This document shows positions 35,547 to 44,508 of a stretch of 64,000 nt of DNA, piece by piece. Below the pieces are notes generated by a model. The model did no database searches, was not told where the DNA came from, and saw nothing but the letters and a program-made list of their open reading frames with translations. Position 1 is the stretch's first letter, and the number at the start of each line of letters is the position of its first letter. The stretch covers positions 106,031 through 170,030 of the forward strand of contig NZ_JSYP01000006.1 in the NCBI RefSeq assembly GCF_000813005.1, in the 5' to 3' direction. Position numbers and translations under genes: made by a program. The DNA comes from Flavobacterium sp. KMS. Its GTDB lineage: Bacteria > Bacteroidota > Bacteroidia > Flavobacteriales > Flavobacteriaceae.

Positions 35547-36518
35547 ATGAAATTTTTAAAGATTGCAGTCATAATTATTTTTTTTACCTCATGTAAAAAC
35601 AATGAAATAAAAAAAGATGTTCATTATGATAACGATAACAAAAATGAGATTATCAATAATTATGTTCAAACAGATTCAAAGAATATAATTGGTGTCTGGA
35701 ATTGGAGATCTGATGATAAATCTCAACAATTTACAATACAAATAAAAAGAGTTGAGAAGGATTCTGTATTTGGACAGTATTGTGCAGTTTATAATAATGG
35801 TAATAAACTTGATTGTGATATTGATGATACAAATAACATAAAAGGTTTAATTGTAAAGGATAAAATTCAGCTAAGTTTCGATAGCTTTTTTGGAGCCAAA
35901 AATGGAAAAGCAGAAATTAAAATTTATGAAAATCATATTGAGTGGAAAATTATAAAATCACCTAAAGGAGAATTTTATTCGCCTGACTCTGCAATTTTAT
36001 ATAGAAAAGGTGATAAAAGTGAGGTTGCCCAAAATAAAACTGATTTATCTCAAAAGAAAGTGAAACTTCCTTTTGATTATGAAAAATATATAGATTTATG
36101 TTACGTAGAAGAAAGTAAAGTTTGTGATGAAAATTTTCCTTTTTACAAAAGTGATGAATTGTCGGTTGTAACACAATTGATTAACAGTAAGATAAACAAA
36201 AATACACCAGAGAGAATTTATTGTATAGATAATTCAGGTTTGGATTTTGAAACTTATGTTTTTATAATAAGAGATGAAGTACAGGATTATCTTTCAACTA
36301 CTTATTTAATGAATGTGAGAAATAATAAAATTATAGCAAATCAATTAATTGGGCAATATCCTGATGGAGAAGCTCCAGAGGATGTAGATGTTAGTAATCA
36401 GACTTATGTAATTAATAAGGATTTATCAGTTTCAGTTTTTGATAAAGTTTATAAGAAGAAAAATAAACTTTCGGCAAAATACATTGTCAATTCAGATGGA
36501 ACTATACAGGCTTATTAA
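35547..36518 (+). CDS. Lipoprotein, putative orphan immunity protein 5
   Basis: The signal peptide MKFLKIAVIIIFFTSCKNNE is nearly the same as that of the 32124 protein and is preceded by the same repeat type. The mature region diverges at once: it opens IIGVWNWRSDDKSQQFTIQI, a lipocalin-like GxW start, with KGLIVKDKIQLSFDSFF further on, and a second domain after residue 165. Module swapping behind a shared 5' end is the simplest reading. Immunity is inferred from array context. Confidence 0.65.
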   Translation: MKFLKIAVIIIFFTSCKNNEIKKDVHYDNDNKNEIINNYVQTDSKNIIGVWNWRSDDKSQQFTIQIKRVEKDSVFGQYCAVYNNGNKLDCDIDDTNNIKGLIVKDKIQLSFDSFFGAKNGKAEIKIYENHIEWKIIKSPKGEFYSPDSAILYRKGDKSEVAQNKTDLSQKKVKLPFDYEKYIDLCYVEESKVCDENFPFYKSDELSVVTQLINSKINKNTPERIYCIDNSGLDFETYVFIIRDEVQDYLSTTYLMNVRNNKIIANQLIGQYPDGEAPEDVDVSNQTYVINKDLSVSVFDKVYKKKNKLSAKYIVNSDGTIQAY

Positions 36519-36582
36519 ACTGATTTAGCAAATTTTAAAATATAAGTTCTTATGATTAAACGCAAAAAGATAAAATTATAAA

Positions 36583-37386
36583 ATGAGAAAACTAGTATTT
36601 ATTTTATTTCTATTAGGTACGATGGTTTCCTGTAAATCAGAAGATAGTAGTGAAGAGTATATAGGAACTTGGTTAGAGGTTAAACAAAAAGGAAATGAAT
36701 TTGTACTTGTAGATTGTGGTTATGATGGAGAAAGTATAAAAACTTCGAGAGATTCAATTTTTGAAAAAGGAATAATGGAAGATAGTAATATGAAAATCGA
36801 CCATGTAAAACTAAATAAAGACGGGATAAGTTTATTTACGGATAAATCAGAAAAATCATATTACAGATTTCAATGGATTGATAAAAATAAAGGTATATCT
36901 AAATGGGAAATCACATATGATGGATCGTCAACTGTTGTTAAATATTTTGTGAATAAATTGAATTTTAAAAGCATAAAAACAGTTGAAGGAACAAAAGCAG
37001 ATTGCATTACAAGTGATGATGTTGGAGATTTAGCTAATGATTCTATTGATATTATAAATCAAGATTCTTTGGATATCTGGAGAGGAGTTTATCATTTTGA
37101 AGCAAGTAATAGAGATAATGAGAAAACGGTTTTTGATATTATAATTAAATCTCTAGACGATATATCTGTAAATATTGACGATGCCGGAAGCAAAGAAGAA
37201 TATTTAGATATAAAGGGAGAAAAAGTTAGTGAGAATAAAATCAAAATAGCATACAACAAAGCATTTGAAGATGAAATGGGAGTAATATTTATAGAGGTAA
37301 ATGAGGATAAATTTTATATCTCTGGAAACCCGATATATTTTATAAATCCTGGTAACAATGAATTTCCTTTAACGAAGATTAAATAA
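36583..37386 (+). CDS. Lipoprotein, putative orphan immunity protein 6
   Basis: The last gene of the lipoprotein array, and the only one after 30957 without a cassette repeat in front. The signal peptide MRKLVFILFLLGTMVSC gives a lipidated cysteine. The mature part has two apparent beta domains, each opening with a GxW- or WRGVY-type start (EYIGTWLEVKQKGNEF at about 25, DIWRGVYHFEASNRD at about 166). No enzyme motif is seen. Confidence 0.62.
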   Translation: MRKLVFILFLLGTMVSCKSEDSSEEYIGTWLEVKQKGNEFVLVDCGYDGESIKTSRDSIFEKGIMEDSNMKIDHVKLNKDGISLFTDKSEKSYYRFQWIDKNKGISKWEITYDGSSTVVKYFVNKLNFKSIKTVEGTKADCITSDDVGDLANDSIDIINQDSLDIWRGVYHFEASNRDNEKTVFDIIIKSLDDISVNIDDAGSKEEYLDIKGEKVSENKIKIAYNKAFEDEMGVIFIEVNEDKFYISGNPIYFINPGNNEFPLTKIK

Positions 37387-37653
37387 ACCTATTAACAGAT
37401 TTGAAATAAGCATTTTAAGAGAGATTATAAATAACGAACCAATAATTAAATTCTAAAAATAGAACCTTAATAGGTCGTTATGAATAATTAATTAAGCATA
37501 AAATTATTTAAAGTAAATAAATTGTAAGGTAAAAATTTTCTGGATAATATGGGCTCAATGCGCGCCATTGCTTGTATTTAACCCAAATAAACTTATTTAA
37601 TAAGTCTGTTCATGACATTTTAAAATTAATAAATAGTAAACAAATAATATAAA
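37387..37653. other. Intergenic region before the tssK-O-B-C operon
   Basis: 267 bp of AT-rich DNA with one GC-rich palindrome, CAATG-CGCGC-CATTG (37556-37570), 84 bp before the next gene. No TAnnTTTG promoter is obvious, but an operon start here is likely from gene layout. Confidence 0.4.
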
Positions 37654-38820
37654 ATGAAAATAAATTTTTTAGTACTCTTTTTAGTTCTTGCTTTTGGTAA
37701 AAATGCGAATGCTCAAGATATTTCCATACAAGTTTTATCTGCGGTAGAAAAAGATAAAGTATTAGACAATGCAGAAGTAATGATTCAACGAAATGGGGAA
37801 TCATCAGCAAAAAGATTAACAAATGCTCAGGGGAAAACAACCATTAATGGAGGTTTTCAAGACGATTCGAATACTTTATTAATTATCAAAAAAGAAAACT
37901 ATTCGACTCTTGTTGTAAAATGTCCATGTAATGATTTAACATATGCGTTGAGCCCAGTAATGAAAAACCTAGACGGAATGAGAATCGTTTTAAACTGGGG
38001 GAAATATCCGGAGGATTTAGACTCTCATTTAAGTTTTCAAGGCAATCATATATACTTTCAGCATAAGAAAGGAAATATGGCTAATCTAGATGTAGATGAT
38101 ACGGATAGTTATGGACCAGAAACGATAACGATTGAGAATAAAAAATTCGGAGAAGCCTATCATTATTTTGTTCACGATTATTCTAATAAAGAAGACATGA
38201 ACTCTTCGCAACTATCGGCAAGTGGAGCAAAAGTGTTTGTTTATGTAGGACAATCATTGGTTAAAACATATTACATCCCAAAAAATAAGAAAGGTAATGT
38301 GTGGAACTTATTCAAAATAAATGAAAATGGAGAAATCATTGATATAAATAATATCATTTCGAAAACGGAGCAAGAAGTAGGTATTGTTGAAACGTCTGGT
38401 GAGGATACTGAAGAACAAGTATATGTATCTAATGAGGACAGAAAAAAAGCACTTCAATTAAACACAAAGGGAGATTTAGCTTACCAAGGTAAAGATATAG
38501 ATGGTGCTTTAAATTTTTACAAACAAGCTTTAGAGTACAATCCAGTTTTTGGACAAGCCTATGGTAATTTGGGACTTATGTATATTAAAAAAGGATATAA
38601 AGCAGAAGCCATTTATGCTAACAGGAAAGCAATAACCTATGCAGCAGGTAATTCTATAAACACAACCAAAGCTAGCGCATATTACAATATTGCTAAGATT
38701 TTTGAAAACGATAATGATTTTGAAGAAGCATTAAACTATTACAAACTTGCGAAAGATTTAAAAGATAATGTTGTTTATGACAATGCAATAATTAGAGTAG
38801 AGAACAAAATAAGAGGATAA
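37654..38820 (+). CDS. Exported TPR protein with YfaP-like domain, T6SS locus
   Basis: The signal peptide (MKINFLVLFLVLAFGKNANAQ) is followed by a small beta-sandwich (22-100, ISIQVLSAVEKDKVLDNAEV with AQGKTTINGG). A YfaP/DUF2135-like domain comes next, with GMRIVLNWGKYPEDLDSHLSF (about 107-128) and EAYHYFVHDYSN. Three TPR-like repeats occupy about 265-385 (KGDLAYQGKDIDGALNFYKQALEYNP, ASAYYNIAKIFENDNDFEEALNYYKLA). It sits 45 bp before tssK, so it is probably a periplasmic or outer-membrane component of the apparatus. TssQ is described as a locus-specific lipoprotein, but no lipobox is visible here, so I do not assign that name. Confidence 0.75.
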   Translation: MKINFLVLFLVLAFGKNANAQDISIQVLSAVEKDKVLDNAEVMIQRNGESSAKRLTNAQGKTTINGGFQDDSNTLLIIKKENYSTLVVKCPCNDLTYALSPVMKNLDGMRIVLNWGKYPEDLDSHLSFQGNHIYFQHKKGNMANLDVDDTDSYGPETITIENKKFGEAYHYFVHDYSNKEDMNSSQLSASGAKVFVYVGQSLVKTYYIPKNKKGNVWNLFKINENGEIIDINNIISKTEQEVGIVETSGEDTEEQVYVSNEDRKKALQLNTKGDLAYQGKDIDGALNFYKQALEYNPVFGQAYGNLGLMYIKKGYKAEAIYANRKAITYAAGNSINTTKASAYYNIAKIFENDNDFEEALNYYKLAKDLKDNVVYDNAIIRVENKIRG

Positions 38821-38865
38821 GAAATAACAAAATTATATTTCCAATAAAAAAATAAATAAAGAATT

Positions 38866-40035
38866 ATGATAGAAAAACTGAATCATTTTCCCGTTAACTG
38901 GATTGATGGGATGAAGATAAACAAAAGTCATTTCTTATCGATGCAGGACAATGTTTCCGAATTGGTAAATGATGCAATAGGTATTCATACAACACCTATG
39001 AGTTATGGATTACTGGATTTGGGAAATCAGAACAGAGAATCGACAAAAATTACTTTAGGAATTGATAATCATAAACTACTTCGCGTACGTGTAGAGGAGT
39101 GTCATGCAATAACCCCAAATGGATCAAGAATCGAGATTAGTAAGAGTAATACAGATACATTAGACCTTCAGGTTCCTTATCCAGAGGATACTTATCAGAT
39201 AAAAGAAGGAGAACAATTAGAATTGCTAGCCTGTATATCGGTTAATTCTAAAAAAAGAATTCCGTTTGGTGAGCCTGATCCAGATGAAGTTCCGCCAAGA
39301 TATCCGTACACACAACCAGAATATAAATTACACTTAATTAAGGCCGAAGAATTTCGTTCAGGAATTGGGTATGGAGGATTTTATCTGGCAATCGGTAAAG
39401 TTTTGGTAGGAGATACTACTGTTCTGGATGAGGATTATATCCCATCATCAGTTACAGTAACCTGTCACCCAAAACTAGTTGATATGCAAGCACAAATTGC
39501 ACGTTCGTTTGGACAGATAGAAATTTACTCAGTACAGATTTCTCAAAAAATTAACCGTGTTCAGCAAACTGGTGTTTTGGCACATACGATGATGCATTTG
39601 GCAGATAATACAGGGTATTATTTAGGGAATTGTTTAACTCAATTTCGTTGGTTTTCGTTACACCAGCATCCAGCAGCAATGTTAAGTACAGTGGTTTCTT
39701 TTGCCAGAGTGATGAAAAATTTTATTGATTCGAAATCTGGAGCAGGAAAAGAAGAGTTACTAAACTATTTTGCTGAGTGGTGTGATATATCACAAGGAGA
39801 TTTTGAAATACTGTTTACTTCACTCATAAATACAGGTTACGATCACGTACATATAGATAAAACAGCAGGTTTAACAATGACTTTTTTACAAAGAATAGAG
39901 AAGCTGTTTGAAACTTTGAGTAAGCTGGATTATATAGGGAAGAAAAAAGAAAATATCGAATTATTTGTTGCTGAAACAGACAAAAAAGATATTGTTCATA
40001 ACCCGAAACGACATGGTTTTTTTATAAAAGATTAA
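38866..40035 (+). CDS. tssK: T6SS baseplate protein TssK
   Basis: A trimeric baseplate adaptor that links TssF/TssG wedges to the membrane complex. Seen: the TssK-like opening HFPVNWIDGMKINKSHFLSMQDNV (residues 7-30), where other TssK proteins have WxxGMxLxPQHF. A beta-sandwich shoulder follows (LRVRVEECHAITPNGSRIEI, QLELLACISVNSKKRIPFG), and a helical domain after about 200 (VLAHTMMHLADNTGYY). There is no signal peptide. It is followed after 20 bp by tssO, in the T6SSiii order. Confidence 0.85.
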   Translation: MIEKLNHFPVNWIDGMKINKSHFLSMQDNVSELVNDAIGIHTTPMSYGLLDLGNQNRESTKITLGIDNHKLLRVRVEECHAITPNGSRIEISKSNTDTLDLQVPYPEDTYQIKEGEQLELLACISVNSKKRIPFGEPDPDEVPPRYPYTQPEYKLHLIKAEEFRSGIGYGGFYLAIGKVLVGDTTVLDEDYIPSSVTVTCHPKLVDMQAQIARSFGQIEIYSVQISQKINRVQQTGVLAHTMMHLADNTGYYLGNCLTQFRWFSLHQHPAAMLSTVVSFARVMKNFIDSKSGAGKEELLNYFAEWCDISQGDFEILFTSLINTGYDHVHIDKTAGLTMTFLQRIEKLFETLSKLDYIGKKKENIELFVAETDKKDIVHNPKRHGFFIKD

Positions 40036-40055
40036 AAATAATAGTAATATAAATT

Positions 40056-40568
40056 ATGGAAGTATTAAACAAATCAGAACGCCAGAAAGCATTTATAGCT
40101 TTTCTAGTAGCCTTTATTCTAACTTTTACAGTAATGTTAATTGCAGTATCGTTTAATTTTTATATGCCAATGGCAGAAAATAAAATGCTAAAGGCTGAGA
40201 ATGAAATGATGAAAAGAGAGTATGATTATCAAACTAATTTTTCGGTAAAAATTGATAGTGTTAGAATGACGATTGACTCTATTAATTCGCCAAAAGTAGA
40301 TAATGATTTTCAACAACGTTTGGCTAATGTTATGATAGCCAATATTTATCAGAAAATACCAAAAGACACCACTGAAAATAAAAAGTTATATAACAATGTG
40401 ATTTTGGCATACAAGAATATTATTGATTATAAAAAGCAAATTAGAAGTCTTACCCATAATTCTCATTTAATAGATAGTTTGAACCAATCGGCAAAAACAT
40501 ATAAAGAAGAGTTAGAAAAAGTAAGTAGAGACTTGGATGTTTGTCGTCAGATTTATCAAAACCAATAA
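40056..40568 (+). CDS. tssO: T6SSiii membrane protein TssO
   Basis: A small bitopic inner-membrane protein of the Bacteroidota T6SS envelope complex. One N-terminal transmembrane helix (about 14-36, AFLVAFILTFTVMLIAVSFNFYM) is preceded by a short charged cytoplasmic tail. The remainder is helical coiled-coil in the periplasm (AENKMLKAENEMMKREYDYQ, NSAKTYKEELEKVSRDL-type heptads). Length (170 aa), topology and position between tssK and tssB all agree with TssO. Confidence 0.8.
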   Translation: MEVLNKSERQKAFIAFLVAFILTFTVMLIAVSFNFYMPMAENKMLKAENEMMKREYDYQTNFSVKIDSVRMTIDSINSPKVDNDFQQRLANVMIANIYQKIPKDTTENKKLYNNVILAYKNIIDYKKQIRSLTHNSHLIDSLNQSAKTYKEELEKVSRDLDVCRQIYQNQ

Positions 40569-40620
40569 TAAGAAATTAGAGTAAAAGAATTAATAAACTA
40601 ATCATTAAAAAATTAAAATT

Positions 40621-41070
40621 ATGTTATCAAATTATGGAATTGGAGGTAATGAAGTAAAATTAGATGCAGATGAAGCAATCACTGCAATCCCTCAAAACAG
40701 AACACTTGTTGCTCAAAAACTAACTGTAGATGCACCTGTTAAACCAGAACTAGTAGAAGGAATTACAAGTGTTGAAAAAGCATTTGAACATTTTAAACCA
40801 GAAGTAAAAGTGAATTTTGAAACTGCAGATGGAGCTACGAAAGTAGAAGCATTAAAGTTTAAAAATTTAGGAGATTTTGGTATAAATGGGATCACTGCAC
40901 AGAGTAAATTTTTATCTGATCTGGAAACTGAAAAAGACCAATATCAAAAAATTATTCGTCAGTTAAAATCGAATAAAATCTTAAAAGCAGCATTAGAAGA
41001 TGCTGATGCTAAGAAAGCTTTATTAGAAAGCCTTGGAACTCTAATTACAGAATTGAAAGAGAATAAATAA
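40621..41070 (+). CDS. tssB: T6SS contractile sheath small subunit TssB
   Basis: Forms the contractile sheath with TssC. The start MLSNYGIGGNEVKLDADEAI is typical of T6SSiii TssB. The sheath motif region is seen in VEKAFEHFKPEVKVNFETADG and ALKFKNLGDFGINGITAQS, followed by a helical segment rich in leucine and lysine (residues 95-149) that pairs with TssC. tssC follows 24 bp later. Confidence 0.85.
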   Translation: MLSNYGIGGNEVKLDADEAITAIPQNRTLVAQKLTVDAPVKPELVEGITSVEKAFEHFKPEVKVNFETADGATKVEALKFKNLGDFGINGITAQSKFLSDLETEKDQYQKIIRQLKSNKILKAALEDADAKKALLESLGTLITELKENK

Positions 41071-41094
41071 GAAATTTAAAAAAATATAGAAAGT

Positions 41095-42468
41095 ATGGCA
41101 AATAAAGAAGCATATAAAAGTAATGACGTTGATACTGCAGTATTAGAACGTAAAGTAACAGGAGGTTCTTCTATTGAAAAAAACGTTGAAAAACTAGCTA
41201 AATACGGTGGGTTTGATTTGTTGGAAATGTCTATTGAAGGAATTCAAAACCTTAATCCAGAGAGAAAAGCAAGAAGAAAAATTTTCCTTGGAGAAGTAAA
41301 CAAAGCTAAAGAAAGAGAAACACTTTTAAAAACATTAGAACTTTGGGCTTCGGTTTTAAGTAACAATGAAGCTTTGACTGATATGGTGGCTCAAAGTGAA
41401 GACAAATGCAAAGAGTCTGAAGTATTATTAAAAAAGAATTTAGTAAAAGCTGTTGAAGATACAAGAGAAATCGAGGCAGCATATAGAACTGTTGCTTTGT
41501 TTTTCAAAAATACAGAAACAGATAAAGTAAAAAATGTTACCATAGTAAATGCTGATTTAGAGCAATTAAAAGACCTTGATAACACTCGTTTTATTGATGC
41601 AATTCACTCAGAATTAGTTGATAACTACGATCGTTTAGATCTTAAAAACAACTACGGTATCCTTGTTATTCCAGGTTATTTAGGATCAAATAAAGTAATC
41701 GAAAAATGGGCAAAAATTGCACATGAAAACAAAGTAATGTTGGTTACAGATTTTGAACATTTAGATGAACCGGATGATGTAATGGAAATGTTTGATGCTG
41801 CCTCTTTAACAGGAGGAGATGTATATCGCTCAAATGTAATTATGACATGTAACTGGTTAGTAGGACGTGGAAGATTTGACCAAATTGGTGAAAACGAAGA
41901 TTTGCACATTGCTCCATCTGCAGCACTTGCAGGGAAAATTTACAAAACATTAATGTCTCAGGTTACTGCTGGTAAAAAATTCGGTGGAATCAATGAAGTT
42001 GATGGTGTAAAATTTGATCTTAAGAAAAGTGAAATTGCAAATCTTGAAAACTTAGGATTAGTTCCTATGGTAAACGAGTATGGTAAAGTAATGGCTTTCT
42101 CTGCAAAAACATTATTTAACGGAGACAACTTAGGATTGCAAACATATTCAGTAGTTCGTGTATTTGATTATGTGACTAAAGTATTAATGGATTTCCTTAA
42201 TCGTCGTGCATTCGAAAACTTTACTGCTAAGACTCGTAAAGAGATAATGAACCAAATCGTTGCTTTCCTTGATGGTATTACAGGTCCAGACAAATTAATC
42301 GAGAACTTCGAGATTAGAAGATTTGAGCAAGATCCAATCCAAAAGGATAGAATATATATGGATATCCATATGAAACCATATTTCCCAGCCAAAAATTTCC
42401 TTATAAAAATGGATGGTCATAAAGGAGATGATGGAACAGAATGGGATACAGATTACGAACAAAAATAA
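41095..42468 (+). CDS. tssC: T6SS contractile sheath large subunit TssC
   Basis: The major sheath protein. Seen: YGGFDLLEMSIEGIQNLNPERKARRKIFLG at the N-terminus, a core with YGILVIPGYLGSNKVIEKWAKIA and NVIMTCNWLVGRGRFDQIG, and VMDFLNRRAFENFTAKTRKEI before the C-terminal beta strand (DRIYMDIHMKPYFPAKNF). Length (457 aa) fits Bacteroidota TssC. Codon use shows more C-ending codons than the neighbouring effector genes, as expected for an abundant protein. A strong terminator follows. Confidence 0.88.
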   Translation: MANKEAYKSNDVDTAVLERKVTGGSSIEKNVEKLAKYGGFDLLEMSIEGIQNLNPERKARRKIFLGEVNKAKERETLLKTLELWASVLSNNEALTDMVAQSEDKCKESEVLLKKNLVKAVEDTREIEAAYRTVALFFKNTETDKVKNVTIVNADLEQLKDLDNTRFIDAIHSELVDNYDRLDLKNNYGILVIPGYLGSNKVIEKWAKIAHENKVMLVTDFEHLDEPDDVMEMFDAASLTGGDVYRSNVIMTCNWLVGRGRFDQIGENEDLHIAPSAALAGKIYKTLMSQVTAGKKFGGINEVDGVKFDLKKSEIANLENLGLVPMVNEYGKVMAFSAKTLFNGDNLGLQTYSVVRVFDYVTKVLMDFLNRRAFENFTAKTRKEIMNQIVAFLDGITGPDKLIENFEIRRFEQDPIQKDRIYMDIHMKPYFPAKNFLIKMDGHKGDDGTEWDTDYEQK

Positions 42469-42486
42469 TTGTTGTATAGTAAATTC

Positions 42487-42523
42487 AAAAAAGGAAACAC
42501 ATATGTTTTGTGTTTCCTTTTTT
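42487..42523 (+). terminator. Terminator after tssC
   Basis: The 15-bp stem AAAAAAGGAAACACA/TGTGTTTCCTTTTTT has a 7-nt loop. It is the strongest terminator inside the locus. Confidence 0.88.
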
Positions 42524-42571
42524 AAACAAAATATTGATCTTTTGAATGATCAAACCAAATAATTCAAATTC

Positions 42572-43096
42572 ATGAACGTACTTAAAATTTTACTTTTAAT
42601 CGCATTATTTTCAATTTCAAGTTCGGCTAATGCTCAAAAAATAAGAGCAATTGATACTTTAAATTGCCCTATTTCGCAAAATGAATTATTGCTTTCGGGT
42701 AAACTTTTTGCAAGTGCGACACCAATTTTGCTACGTGTTTTTAATGAAGATTATGAATATGCAGTATTTCAACTTGGGAAAAGAAGAAGTAGCATATACT
42801 TATATTTTAAAATCTTCACAGATAATGTGTGTGTGAAACAACAGCAACCATTGGAAATTTATTTTAAAAATGGAGAAAGATATATCCTGAAAAATTCATT
42901 TGCTGTAAACTGTGATGGGACAGCTGCTTTGGAGCTCAGAAGAAGAGACATAAAGAAATTAATGGCCAATGATATTAATACCATCAAATTTTATACACTT
43001 AAAAGAGATTATGAATTTAGTCCAAGTGCTAACGATAATAAAAATATAAAAGAATATTTACATTGTCTGAAATTGTATAGAATCAAGAAAAAATAG
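42572..43096 (+). CDS. Exported protein of unknown function, T6SS locus
   Basis: Not recognised. The signal peptide MNVLKILLLIALFSISSSANAQ is followed by a 150-residue periplasmic domain with alternating strands (ELLLSGKLFASATPILLRVF, RRSSIYLYFKIFTDN, ERYILKNSFAVNCDGTAALEL) and a basic end. Two or three cysteines (CPISQN, NVCVKQ, NCDG) could form a disulfide. Position between tssC and tssE makes an apparatus role likely, with membrane-complex parts TssP and TssQ as possibilities I cannot test by eye. Confidence 0.6.
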   Translation: MNVLKILLLIALFSISSSANAQKIRAIDTLNCPISQNELLLSGKLFASATPILLRVFNEDYEYAVFQLGKRRSSIYLYFKIFTDNVCVKQQQPLEIYFKNGERYILKNSFAVNCDGTAALELRRRDIKKLMANDINTIKFYTLKRDYEFSPSANDNKNIKEYLHCLKLYRIKKK

Positions 43097-43180
43097 AATG
43101 AATTTATAATTTCAAAATAGAGATAATAAGCACCATTCTTAAAAACAAAACTAAAGTTTAATTTATTTAAAAGACTAAAT

Positions 43181-43894
43181 ATGCCAATTCCAGAATTAAA
43201 TCTCTCATTAGGACTTACAGACAATGATGGTTCTGTTTTTTATGCAGGAAGTGGCGAAGGTAAAGTTATTGTTCGTACAGATTCTGCATTGAAACAGCAT
43301 ACTATTAGTATTACAATCTCTGAACAGCAAATAGGATCGGTGAATTTAAAAACACACTTTAAAGGTGCTGAAATTCCTGCTGAAATTGAGATTCCAACGT
43401 ATCAGATGATAGTTACTGATGATAAAACAGATGAAAAAGAAATATATAAAGTTACCCGAGATACCTATTTCTTTAAAGAACAAACTACCAAAAAAGGATT
43501 ATGGAGCTTTTTGGGATTAAAATTTTTAGCCACTAAAAATTTCCTATTCGAAAATATTCCTTTTGAACCTTTAAAAGAAGAAATAGAGACATTTGATATT
43601 TCTAGATATAGAAAATTAAATCATGATGAACTTACTTATACTTTTCAAAAAGAAAATCAGAATATACAAATTTTTGCAGGAGATATAAATACGCTTAAAG
43701 TAGAAAAAGGAACAAGTTATTTTGTTATTGTCGATGAAAAAAAAGGACAACGCTTTATAGGAGATATTCTATATCGAGAGAAATTTTTAAAGCTTACGCC
43801 AAAGGTAAAGCTTCACGTAATTAAGAGAAAGCAAGTTTCGAAGGCTATGGAAACAAATAAGCAAGGACAAACAGATCGATTGATTTATATTTAA
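43181..43894 (+). CDS. Cytoplasmic protein of unknown function, T6SS locus
   Basis: Not recognised. There is no signal peptide. It opens MPIPELNLSLGLTDNDGSVF with YAGSGEGKVIVRTD, and the whole 237-residue protein has a beta-rich pattern with a central basic segment (TKKGLWSFLGLKFLATKNFLF) and a second half with YFVIVDEKKGQRFIGDILY. It lies 11 bp before tssE, so co-translation with the baseplate is likely. A baseplate or spike-hub accessory is an inference from position only. Confidence 0.6.
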   Translation: MPIPELNLSLGLTDNDGSVFYAGSGEGKVIVRTDSALKQHTISITISEQQIGSVNLKTHFKGAEIPAEIEIPTYQMIVTDDKTDEKEIYKVTRDTYFFKEQTTKKGLWSFLGLKFLATKNFLFENIPFEPLKEEIETFDISRYRKLNHDELTYTFQKENQNIQIFAGDINTLKVEKGTSYFVIVDEKKGQRFIGDILYREKFLKLTPKVKLHVIKRKQVSKAMETNKQGQTDRLIYI

Positions 43895-43905
43895 AAATTA
43901 AATAA

Positions 43906-44337
43906 ATGAAAGGAGCTTTTTATAAACTGCCTATAGATTTTAATGCTATAATTCAGAAAAAAGAACTAGAAAAAACTTCTATAGAACATTCTATTGCCCA
44001 ACAAGTAATATTGTTGGCAACAACCACTTTTGGAGAATGTAAATTTGATGAAACCTTTGGTTCTAAAATCTGGGAGATTGATTTTGATTTGTTAATGAAT
44101 GAAAATACATTAAAAGAAATAATTTCTAAAACCATGAAACAATCATTACTTCTTCATGAAGGAAGGATTAAAGTTAATGAGCTTAAAGTGGAATTAACTG
44201 AGGCAAAATATGTAATTGATGATGTGAGCAGAGCCAAGAAAAGAGTCGATATTATTATTGAAGCAACAATAAAAAGTACTAATAGAAATTTTGATTTTAG
44301 AGGATATTTTTTTGTAGGACCATTATCTTATAAATAA
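43906..44337 (+). CDS. tssE: T6SS baseplate protein TssE (gp25-like)
   Basis: The gp25-type wedge protein that starts sheath polymerisation. The gp25 signature is seen as TTFGECKFDETFGSKIWEIDFDLLM (about residues 44-68), where the family has EFGS-IWE-DF, followed by VNELKVELTEAKYVIDD and the final beta segment RVDIIIEATIKSTNRNFDFRGYFFV. Length (143 aa) is right. It is the last gene before the separate hcp unit. Confidence 0.85.
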   Translation: MKGAFYKLPIDFNAIIQKKELEKTSIEHSIAQQVILLATTTFGECKFDETFGSKIWEIDFDLLMNENTLKEIISKTMKQSLLLHEGRIKVNELKVELTEAKYVIDDVSRAKKRVDIIIEATIKSTNRNFDFRGYFFVGPLSYK

Positions 44338-44508
44338 AAGTTACTCGTCTGAGTACTAAATACAAGGGTTTAGCTATGTTTTGATTGCTAAATTCTTAAA
44401 ATATTGATAATGTAAATAAAATTTTATTAAAAAATATATTATAATAAGATTTTTTTTATATATATTTACAGGATAAATAAATAAATTAATAATTAAAAAA
44501 TTTTTATT
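44338..44508. promoter_or_regulatory. Upstream region of the main hcp gene
   Basis: 171 bp without genes. It contains a TTTAGC/GCTAAA hairpin (near 44370-44393) and TATATTTA (44461-44468), a near match to the -7 consensus 41 bp before the start. A dedicated hcp promoter is likely given the terminator behind the gene. Confidence 0.35.
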
